A stretch of DNA of 17,356 nt from Candidatus Moraniibacteriota bacterium (GTDB taxonomy: Bacteria > Patescibacteriota > Minisyncoccia > Moranbacterales > GCA-2747515): contig JAOZUJ010000014.1 in assembly GCA_029938745.1 (NCBI GenBank), positions 1-17,356 of the forward strand, read 5' to 3'. The translations under genes were made by a program, and so were the position numbers. This document shows positions 11,479-17,356 of the stretch, piece by piece. The notes beneath the pieces were generated by a model. That model worked only from the letters and a program-made list of their open reading frames with translations, ran no database searches and was not told the DNA's origin. How positions within the stretch are numbered: position 1 is the first letter of the stretch; each line of letters starts with the position of its first letter.

Positions 11479-13596
11479 TTACTTGTCTGCTTCGCTACTT
11501 TCATATCTTCCTCGGAATTCACTGTCACAACAGCTTTCATCGTTTATCCCGATTTCTTCATCACATTTTGGACAAAAATCATATTCCCCTTTCAAATACC
11601 CATGTTTTGGACAAATTGAAAATGTTGGCGTGATTGTGATATATGGAAGTTTATAATTTGTTAAGATCTTTTTAACAAGATTTGCACAAGATTCACCTGA
11701 GCTGACTTTTTCACTCATATATCCATGTAGCACAGTTCCTCCTGTGTAGAGACCTTGTAATTCATCCTGCAGGTCAAGTGCTTCAAAGATGTCGTCTGTG
11801 TAACCTACTGGAATTTGAGTGGAGTTTGTGTAATAGGGTGCTTCCTCTGTTCCTGCTTGAATAATGTCTTCATATTGTTTTTTATCTTCCTTTGCAAATC
11901 GATATGTTGTACCTTCACCGGGGGTTGCTTCTAGATTGTAGAGATTTCCTGTTTCCTCCTGAAATTCAGACATTTTTTCACGAATAAACATCATAAGTTC
12001 TTTTGCGAATTCCAAGCCATAATCAGTAGTAATATTTTCTTTATCATCGGTGAAGTTTCGAATTGCCTCGTTTACTCCGTTGATGCCAATTGTGGAAAAA
12101 TGACTATCCAGTTTGCCAAGATATCGTTTTGTATATGGAAACAAACCACGGTCCATCCACTTTGTAATAACTGTACGTTTGATCTCCAGTGAAGCTTTGG
12201 CAAGTTCCATGAGATGTGCGATACGGGCAAAGAACGCTTCTTTGTCGCCGGCACATGTTTTACCAATACGGGCAACATTCAATGTTACCACTCCAATTGA
12301 TCCGGTCATTTCTGCAGAGCCAAAGAGTCCCCCGCCTCTTTTGCGTAGCTCCTTCAGATCCAACTGCAAGCGACAACACATGGAGCGTACATCACTCGGA
12401 TCTAGATCTGAATTGATAAAATTTTGAAAGTACGGTGTACCATATTTTGCAGTCATTTCAAATAATGGTAACACTTTAGGATCTTTCCAATCAAAGTCTT
12501 TTGTGATGTTGTATGTTGGAATTGGAAATGTGAATGTGCGTCCCTTAGAATCCCCTGCCATCATCACCTCAATAAATGCTTGGTTGACGATGTCCATTTC
12601 TTTTTGCAATTCACTAAATGTGTGTGAAAATGGCTTACCACCGAGAATTAAGGTTTTATCTTTTAGATCATCAGGACAAACCCAGTCAAGTGTGATGTTT
12701 GTAAAAGGTGTTTGTGTTCCCCATCTGGATGGGATATTGAGATTAAATACAAAAGATTGGATGTTCTGATATACATAACTATAAAGTGTGTCTGCAACAT
12801 ATGTGTCAAGATCTTTTTTCGTTTCAAACTTCACATTGTGTTCTTTGAGAGAATCGCGAATTTCTAATTCTTTCTTTTTTACAAATGGTGCCATATATGT
12901 ATCAAAACTAGAAAATGCTTGTGCTCCAGCCCATTCATTTTGCAGAGTTCCGAGGAAATTTACCATTTGAGCAACAGCGCTAGAGAGATGTTTTGGTGCA
13001 TTTGACTCAACCTTATTGGATACACCATTAAAACCTTCTTCTAGGAGTGAGCGGAGGCTCCAGCCAGCACAATAGCCACTGAACATATCAAGATCATGAA
13101 TATGGAGATCAGCATTGCGGTGAGCTTCACCAATCGCTTTTGGATAAATATGTGACAGCCAATAATTTGCAGTAACCTTCCCTGCTGTGTTGAGGATCAT
13201 ACCACCTAAAGAATATCCTTGATTAGAATTAGCATTCACTCGCCAATCAAGTTGGTCAAGATATTCACCAATGGTTTTATCAACGTCAACCATGACATTT
13301 GAATCAGATCGAGCCTCGGTACGTTTTTGACGATACAGTATATAGTTTTTTGCAACCTGGGGATAGTCATAATGTACCAATGATGCTTCTACGACATCTT
13401 GTACTTGCTCAACCGTTGGAATTCCATCCGTATAAGTCTTTGTTAGTTGTTTTTGAGCGTGGTCTGCAATCTTTTTAGCATCAACCGGCTTTGTGGGCTT
13501 TGATGCTAGAGCCGCTTTTTCTATTGCATACTCTATTTTTGCAGTATCAAAGTCAACAATTGTTCCATTTCTTTTTTTAATTTTATGTATGGCCAT
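11479..13596 (-). CDS. nrdD: Anaerobic (class III) ribonucleoside-triphosphate reductase, body without radical loop
   Basis: Makes dNTPs from NTPs anaerobically. 705 residues from the ATG at 13596; the extension to 13788 is AT-rich leader and rejected. Domains: ATP-cone (about 2-90, MAIHKIKKRNGTIVDFD), then the ten-stranded barrel with HIHDLD and YCAGWS (Cys176), SMCCRLQLDL (Cys407/408, thiyl site), GGGLFGSAEMTGSIGV, NSTQIPV (591-597), and a zinc motif CPKH...CPKC (662-678). The family normally continues directly into the glycyl-radical loop; here a divergent tail (EIGINDESCCDSEFRGRYES) and a stop follow. The missing loop is encoded by the ORF at 11136-11324. It heads a minus-strand run with nrdG, a zincin and a TrmB-type regulator. 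Confidence 0.95.
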   Translation of the reverse strand: MAIHKIKKRNGTIVDFDTAKIEYAIEKAALASKPTKPVDAKKIADHAQKQLTKTYTDGIPTVEQVQDVVEASLVHYDYPQVAKNYILYRQKRTEARSDSNVMVDVDKTIGEYLDQLDWRVNANSNQGYSLGGMILNTAGKVTANYWLSHIYPKAIGEAHRNADLHIHDLDMFSGYCAGWSLRSLLEEGFNGVSNKVESNAPKHLSSAVAQMVNFLGTLQNEWAGAQAFSSFDTYMAPFVKKKELEIRDSLKEHNVKFETKKDLDTYVADTLYSYVYQNIQSFVFNLNIPSRWGTQTPFTNITLDWVCPDDLKDKTLILGGKPFSHTFSELQKEMDIVNQAFIEVMMAGDSKGRTFTFPIPTYNITKDFDWKDPKVLPLFEMTAKYGTPYFQNFINSDLDPSDVRSMCCRLQLDLKELRKRGGGLFGSAEMTGSIGVVTLNVARIGKTCAGDKEAFFARIAHLMELAKASLEIKRTVITKWMDRGLFPYTKRYLGKLDSHFSTIGINGVNEAIRNFTDDKENITTDYGLEFAKELMMFIREKMSEFQEETGNLYNLEATPGEGTTYRFAKEDKKQYEDIIQAGTEEAPYYTNSTQIPVGYTDDIFEALDLQDELQGLYTGGTVLHGYMSEKVSSGESCANLVKKILTNYKLPYITITPTFSICPKHGYLKGEYDFCPKCDEEIGINDESCCDSEFRGRYESSEADK

Positions 13597-13683
13597 ATTT
13601 TTTGTTTTATGTGTGTGGATTTGAATTATTAGTAAGGATGCTATTTTTCTCGGCAAAGACTGTGTTATTCCTTGAGAGAAAAG

Positions 13684-13712
13684 AAAAAAGTAAGAAATTT
13701 CTTGATTCTTAC
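13684..13712 (-). terminator. Terminator-like hairpin in the nrdD leader
   Basis: On the minus strand GTAAGAA, a 9-nt loop, TTCTTAC, then six T, C and four T. It lies about 90 nt upstream of the nrdD ATG, within the roughly 210-nt leader that follows the TATAAT at 13817-13812. This position fits an attenuator rather than a gene end, because no gene precedes it. Confidence 0.45.
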
Positions 13713-13811
13713 CCCTTATTAATTTATAGTATAAATCTATTTTATAAATTGCGCAAGTCCAACATATCCACACAATATACATACACACTACATGTGGTGG
13801 TTTTTATAGGT

Positions 13812-13817
13812 ATTATA
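13812..13817 (-). promoter_or_regulatory. nrdD: Probable -10 element of the nrdD operon
   Basis: Perfect TATAAT on the minus strand with only a weak -35 (TGTTAC at 17 bp). CCACTTGTGG and ACCACCACATG-type short dyads flank it. A TATATTGTGT half-site resembling an NrdR box is seen near 13773-13782, but the partner box is not at the expected spacing. Confidence 0.4.
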
Positions 13818-13840
13818 CCACAAGTGGTTATTTTGTAACA

Positions 13841-14015
13841 TGATTAAATAAGTAATGTCTCACTTAGATACAAAAGTATTTTTACGAGAGACTAAATTTT
13901 TTTTAGCAAGTATTAATTAATAATTGTAGATGTAAGGATTATGATTAAACAATAAAATAGGTAAAATGTCAAGTAATATAGTTTATCAAGTATAAAAATA
14001 TATTATAATATCAAA
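13841..14015. other. AT-rich spacer before the parS array
   Basis: Very AT-rich, no ORF. A weak GTCTC/GAGAC stem (13856-13891) followed by a T-run may end plus-strand transcription. Possibly DNA that melts easily beside a centromere-like site; nothing else is seen. Confidence 0.3.
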
Positions 14016-14100
14016 AATTGTTCCACGTGGAACAATTATGTATAAGAAATACTCCGTGTTATGTAAAAAAGACACAATAATGTTCCACGTGGAACAATTT
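14016..14100. repeat. 85-bp duplicated block in the parS array, copy 1
   Basis: Contains parS sites 1 and 2 and the 46 bp between them. It is repeated at 14403-14487 with a single base difference (C at 14055, T in the other copy). Confidence 0.9.
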
Positions 14101-14712
14101 CATAATCAAATATAAAGACATATTCATTAAATTGATGTAATATTAAGGTAAAATAGGCATAACTGATGAAAAAAAAGCTAAAATGTTCCACGTGGAACAA
14201 TTAGAGATCAAAATCAATAACTATAAACAAGGATTCAATATAATAAGGGTCTAACTGTCTGCAATGTTTTTGTATAGCAACACAGGCGGGCGTGGAACAA
14301 TATTGTATAAGCTAGATTAAAGAATGTGTTTTTAGAGAGTGAAATGTTCCACGTGGAACATTATTAACCTCTTTCATTACAAAAACACTTATCTTTGATC
14401 CCAATTGTTCCACGTGGAACAATTATGTATAAGAAATACTCTGTGTTATGTAAAAAAGACACAATAATGTTCCACGTGGAACAATTTAATCTATGTGAAT
14501 ATTATAAATGAGAATAAGGTAATGTAGCTAATGTTCCACGTGGAACAATTTGATAATCAAAATAAAGACATGTTACGTAAAATGACATAATGTCTGGATA
14601 AAAATAAATGTAACTGATCAAAGAAATAATAAAATGTTCCACGTGGAACATTTTGATGTGAGTTAGGTTTGAGATATGTATTTGGATAGTTCACATTGTT
14701 CCACGTGGAACA
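14019..14712. promoter_or_regulatory. parS: parS-like centromere array (nine perfect sites, one decayed)
   Basis: TGTTCCACGTGGAACA occurs perfectly, starting at 14019, 14081, 14184, 14345, 14406, 14468, 14532, 14635 and 14697. A decayed site with only the right half CGTGGAACA ends at 14299 (expected start 14284). This palindrome matches known bacterial parS sites (consensus TGTTNCACGTGAAACA; Pseudomonas uses TGTTCCACGTGGAAC). ParB binds parS, loads as a CTP clamp, and with ParA/SMC segregates the chromosome. Start-to-start spacings are 62, 103, 100, 61, 61, 62, 64, 103 and 62 bp. No parA/parB gene is in the window. There are no ORFs in the array. Confidence 0.9.
14403..14487. repeat. 85-bp duplicated block in the parS array, copy 2
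   Basis: Second copy of 14016-14100, holding two parS sites. The sequences after 14100 and after 14550 (ATAATCAAA(T)ATAAAGACAT) are also related, so the array grew by segmental duplication. Confidence 0.9.
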
Positions 14713-14749
14713 ATGTGTTGGGATGGGGGAGGATCTGTATTTTAATGTA

Positions 14750-14778
14750 TTGACAAATAGTATAAAATATGGTATAAT
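14750..14778 (+). promoter_or_regulatory. Perfect consensus sigma70 promoter
   Basis: TTGACA (14750-14755), 17-bp spacer, TATAAT (14773-14778). It lies 38 bp after the last parS site and points toward tRNA-Arg and rbfA. Predicted transcript start near 14785. Confidence 0.85.
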
Positions 14779-14784
14779 GTAAGC

Positions 14785-15005
14785 ACGTCGCACAGTAGCT
14801 CAATCAGTATATGATGAGTTGTATAAAGTGATGTGTTGTGCTACATTTATGACACATTTGTCAAATTGTCTTTAAGTGCAAGGTTTGTGCATATTTCGAT
14901 AATTTGTTGATCTTGTCTTTATGGTTTTGCGGATAAGATAAATTTCTGTCATTGTGTTTGTAATCATGTGGCATATAGACAATTTGGTATTTTTGATATC
15001 AATTA
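14785..15005 (+). ncRNA. Structured leader or small RNA upstream of tRNA-Arg
   Basis: No ORF. CAAATTGTCT (14862-14871) pairs perfectly with AGACAATTTG (14977-14986) and encloses ATCTTGTC/GATAAGAT. GCACA/TGTGC closes a 5' hairpin near the predicted start, and TGACACATTTGTCA is a small hairpin. It could be an independent RNA or the leader of a tRNA-rbfA transcript. Confidence 0.4.
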
Positions 15006-15077
15006 CTTCTCGTAGTTCAATGGATAGAACGAATCCCTCCTAAGGATTAGATGTAGGTTCGACTCCTACCGAGAAGA
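15006..15077 (+). tRNA. tRNA-Arg (anticodon CCU)
   Basis: 72 nt. Acceptor CTTCTCG/CGAGAAG with discriminator A; D-stem GTTC/GAAC; anticodon stem AATCC/GGATT with loop CTCCTAA (anticodon CCT, reads AGG); T-stem GTAGG/CCTAC with loop TTCGACT. CCA is not encoded, so it is added by CCA transferase. Confidence 0.95.
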
Positions 15078-15110
15078 CATGATTTTAAAGATGCGAAATG
15101 ATAATTAATT

Positions 15111-15162
15111 ATGTATTACGTGTGAGGATTATTGGATAGCTCAATTCCTTTTGGTAATACAT
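15111..15162 (+). promoter_or_regulatory. 9-bp inverted repeat in the rbfA leader
   Basis: ATGTATTAC (15111-15119) and GTAATACAT (15154-15162), perfect, 34-nt loop. It lies between tRNA-Arg and rbfA and may be a processing stem or part of a control element. No T-run follows. Confidence 0.4.
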
Positions 15163-15241
15163 ATATATTATGCAATTTACACTATATATGGTAGAAAGTA
15201 TATAGATGAAAGCACTATTTTTATTGAATAAAAAATATTAT

Positions 15242-15568
15242 ATGAGTGAAAGAATGAGAAAAGTTAATTCTGTGATCAAGCGAGAAATGTCAACATTGAT
15301 CATGCAAAACATTGATTTTAAGCCAGGTGTTTTTGCAACAATATCAAAGGTTGACACAACAAGTGATTTGCGATACACTCGGATATTCGTTCGAGTATTT
15401 CCACAGTCTGATATTGACTACACAATGAAAACACTTGATCATGAAAAAATCGTTATACAAAAAGCTCTGCATAAACGATTACATCTAAAGGTGTTACCAA
15501 AAATTTCATTTGTACATGATAACACTGGTGATGAAGTCGATGAGATAGAACAATTGTTGCAAGAATAG
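15242..15568 (+). CDS. rbfA: Ribosome-binding factor A
   Basis: Assists late 30S subunit maturation by acting on 16S rRNA near the 5' helix. 108 residues from the ATG at 15242 (MSERMRKVNSVIKREMSTLI); the upstream ATG at 15206 would add 12 residues (MKALFLLNKKYY) not typical of the family. Seen: the RMxKVNxxIKRE start, the KVDTTSDLRYTRIFVRVFP strand pair typical of RbfA, an amphipathic helix, then LHLKVLPKISFVHDNTGDE. The family is KH-like and 100-130 residues long, so this is complete. It begins a plus-strand run with the DHH phosphoesterase (39 nt later) and the uracil-DNA glycosylase. Confidence 0.92.
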   Translation: MSERMRKVNSVIKREMSTLIMQNIDFKPGVFATISKVDTTSDLRYTRIFVRVFPQSDIDYTMKTLDHEKIVIQKALHKRLHLKVLPKISFVHDNTGDEVDEIEQLLQE

Positions 15569-15607
15569 ATCATGGCGATTTATGTAATGGAATAGGTATA
15601 GAATTAT

Positions 15608-16585
15608 ATGTCTGAAAAGCGACAATTTTTGAAAGAATTTAATACACTAGATTATATTTTGCGTAGTGCGAGCAATGTTCTTGTTGTCGCACATTCAAAT
15701 CCTGATCCAGATGCTGTAGGGAGTACGGTAGCACTTGGCTCTTTTGTAAAAAAATTTTATAAAGCAAATGTCGTGATGGGGTGCTATGATCCTTTTCCAG
15801 ATACTCTGAATGATATCATACCCAATACTACATTTGACAATCCAGATGAATTGGACTTGACGCTTTTTGATGTTGTGATTGGTTGTGATAGTGTGGAGCG
15901 TGGATTTGATCGTGTAATTGAGGGCGTGTCAGAAAATTGTGTAACGATTGCGATTGATCATCATCATGATATTACACTTCAATCTGACGTACGTATTATT
16001 GATGGATTGTATGCTGCAACGTGTGAAATTTTGTATGATTTTTTTATTTTTACACATAAACAGTTCGACAAAAAAATTGCAACAGCACTTCTTGCAGGTA
16101 TTATTGGAGACACTGGCGCATTCCAACATGCAAATACGTCAGCGGAAATATTAACTATGTCGGCAGACTTGATCAAACGAGGTGCATCAATTACAAAGAT
16201 CATTGCGACACTGTCAGCAAATCAAGAAATTGAAACATTAAATTTATGGGGAAGGGCACTTGGTCGTACAAAATTTTATAAAGAAAATGGCTTAGCAGTT
16301 AGTGCAATTACGCGAGAGGATTTGCAAGGTCATCTTGTAAATTCTGGCGAGATATCAAATGTTGCATCAATGCTTGCTACTGTGCCATTGGTACGTGCAG
16401 CACTTGTGGTTTATCAAGCTGATGACAATACAATCAAGGGGAGCCTTCGTGCAGAAAAACATGGTAATATAGATGTGTCTGCAATTGCACATACACTTGG
16501 TGGTGGTGGACATAAGCTTGCAAGTGGTTTTTCTATCCCAGGACAAATTGTCGGAGTGGATGATAATGGGTGGAAAATTGTATAG
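15608..16585 (+). CDS. DHH-family phosphoesterase (NrnA-like oligoribonuclease / pAp phosphatase)
   Basis: Predicted to degrade short oligoribonucleotides to mononucleotides and/or hydrolyse 3'-phosphoadenosine-5'-phosphate, using Mn2+. 325 residues, usual for NrnA. Motifs: HSNPDPDAVGS (29-39, motif I), GCDSVERG (92-99), IDHHHD (116-121, the DHH motif), GDTGAFQHANTS (167-178), and the C-terminal DHHA1 signature GGGGHKLASGF (298-308). RbfA followed by this protein is a common bacterial gene order. Start at 15608; no Shine-Dalgarno sequence, as in its neighbours. Confidence 0.92.
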   Translation: MSEKRQFLKEFNTLDYILRSASNVLVVAHSNPDPDAVGSTVALGSFVKKFYKANVVMGCYDPFPDTLNDIIPNTTFDNPDELDLTLFDVVIGCDSVERGFDRVIEGVSENCVTIAIDHHHDITLQSDVRIIDGLYAATCEILYDFFIFTHKQFDKKIATALLAGIIGDTGAFQHANTSAEILTMSADLIKRGASITKIIATLSANQEIETLNLWGRALGRTKFYKENGLAVSAITREDLQGHLVNSGEISNVASMLATVPLVRAALVVYQADDNTIKGSLRAEKHGNIDVSAIAHTLGGGGHKLASGFSIPGQIVGVDDNGWKIV

Positions 16586-16628
16586 ATAATTTATAGACAT
16601 ATAGATGGTGAACAGGTAAAATAGAAAT

Positions 16629-17213
16629 ATGAATAAAGATAAGCAATTACAAAAACTTAATGACGATATGAATGCACTGTGTGCGTGTACGCTTAAAAAA
16701 ACTGCTATAAATGTAGTGCCGGGTAAGGGGAGCGCAGATGCACAAATTATGTTTATTGGTGAAGCACCGGGAAAAAAAGAGGATGAAATTGGCGAGCCAT
16801 TTGTAGGTGCAGCGGGAAAGTTTTTGAGTGAATTACTTGCAACAATTAATCTAAAAAGGGAAGATATTTATATTACAAACGTTGTAAAATATCGTCCACC
16901 AAATAATCGTGACCCACTACCAGAGGAGGTGGCTGATTGTCAATTGTGGTTACAGGAGCAAATTAACCTTATTGATCCAGTGCTTATTATTCCACTTGGA
17001 CGTCATGCACTTGAGAGATTTGTGCCAGGTCGCAAGATTTCAGAAGATCATGGCAGAGCATTTCGTCGCGAGATTGATGGCGTGGGGAAGCGAGTTTTTT
17101 ATGCACTCTATCATCCAGCCGCAGCACTTTATAATGGGAGCTTACGCGACACACTCATTACAGATTTTGCACGTATTCCAAAGATTATTGATAAAATTGA
17201 AAAAGAAAGTTAA
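16629..17213 (+). CDS. Uracil-DNA glycosylase, family-4-like, with incomplete Fe-S ligand set
   Basis: Removes uracil from DNA to start base-excision repair. 194 residues. Motifs: GEAPGKKEDEIGEPFVGAAG (44-63), TNVVKYRPPNNRDP (83-96), LGRHALERF (123-131) and the active-site HPAAAL (162-167). Family 4 enzymes hold a 4Fe-4S cluster with four cysteines: an N-terminal CxxC, one in VKCRPP and one shortly after. Here the N-terminal pair is C18-A-C20, Tyr88 replaces the Cys of VKCRPP, and Cys104 is present. The cluster is therefore probably absent or altered. Last gene of the plus-strand run. Confidence 0.9.
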   Translation: MNKDKQLQKLNDDMNALCACTLKKTAINVVPGKGSADAQIMFIGEAPGKKEDEIGEPFVGAAGKFLSELLATINLKREDIYITNVVKYRPPNNRDPLPEEVADCQLWLQEQINLIDPVLIIPLGRHALERFVPGRKISEDHGRAFRREIDGVGKRVFYALYHPAAALYNGSLRDTLITDFARIPKIIDKIEKES

Positions 17214-17258
17214 TATAATGATTTAAATATCGACATAGTTGTCACGCTATTGAATGCG

Positions 17259-17287
17259 TTGACGAAGGAGTAAAATTTTGGTATTCT
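17259..17287 (+). promoter_or_regulatory. Promoter of the tRNA-Cys gene
   Basis: TTGACG (17259-17264), 17-bp spacer, TATTCT (17282-17287). The predicted start is about 9 nt before the mature tRNA. Confidence 0.65.
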
Positions 17288-17302
17288 TTATTTTGTAGAA
17301 TA

Positions 17303-17356
17303 GGTCGCGTGGCCGAGCGGTTAGGCACGGGTCTGCAAAACCCTTTACCCCGGTTC
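17303..17356 (+). tRNA. tRNA-Cys (anticodon GCA), cut by the window end
   Basis: Begins GGTCGCGTGGCCGAGCGG. The anticodon stem is GGGT/ACCC with loop CTGCAAA (anticodon GCA at 17335-17337). The sequence ends at the beginning of the T-arm (CCGGTTC), so the 3' acceptor strand is outside the window. Confidence 0.9.

Noticed and set aside
13771..13800. NrdR box pair upstream of nrdD
   Set aside because: Two partial matches exist but are about 15 bp apart instead of the expected ~31 bp centre to centre, and each has several mismatches.
13741..14720. Replication origin oriC
   Set aside because: Only one DnaA-box-like sequence (ATATCCACA) was seen. parS clustering suggests proximity to the origin but the origin itself is not shown.

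Overview
The window looks like a chromosomal segment from a small-genome, fermentative, anaerobic bacterium, most likely of the Candidate Phyla Radiation (Patescibacteria). The reasons are low GC with short AT-rich spacers, a standard genetic code (TAA, TAG and TGA all end genes), a tRNA gene without an encoded CCA, an anaerobic (class III) ribonucleotide reductase, L-lactate dehydrogenase, and an rbfA / DHH-phosphoesterase / uracil-DNA-glycosylase run. The phylum is an inference; there is no rRNA in the window.

Layout. 1-1.7 kb: ldh (minus strand) under a near-perfect 38-bp palindrome, and a divergent coiled-coil-like protein. 1.67-2.0 kb: two overlooked, tightly coupled small genes (a Cys-rich one-helix membrane protein and a very basic 52-residue protein) ending in a shared bidirectional terminator. 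2.0-7.0 kb: an accessory island. Small minus-strand genes (mostly unknown; one DUF3228-type) are separated by 200-420 nt stretches without credible ORFs. These stretches are full of nested inverted repeats and carry at least four families of repeated hairpins. Several stretches share one architecture, with stems preserved while sequence and loop length change, which points to a family of structured RNAs. 7.0-8.1 kb: intergenic MITE-like palindromes. 8.07-8.64 kb: a plus-strand unit with a consensus promoter and a strong terminator but almost no coding content, a candidate large ncRNA.

8.6-13.8 kb (minus strand): nrdD, a detached 62-residue glycyl-radical domain, nrdG, a zincin-like protein and a TrmB-type regulator. 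The reductase is split: its catalytic body and the glycyl-radical loop lie on separate ORFs with a fold-back repeat between them. NrdG would have to install its radical on the small protein, which would then dock on NrdD.

13.8-15.0 kb: nine perfect parS-like sites (TGTTCCACGTGGAACA) plus one decayed site in about 700 bp, spaced near 62 or 100-103 bp. This is a centromere-like ParB loading array, suggesting proximity to the replication origin. A consensus promoter and a structured leader follow. 15.0-17.36 kb (plus strand): tRNA-Arg(CCU), rbfA, an NrnA-like DHH phosphoesterase, a family-4-like uracil-DNA glycosylase lacking one iron-sulfur cysteine, and the start of tRNA-Cys(GCA), cut by the window edge.
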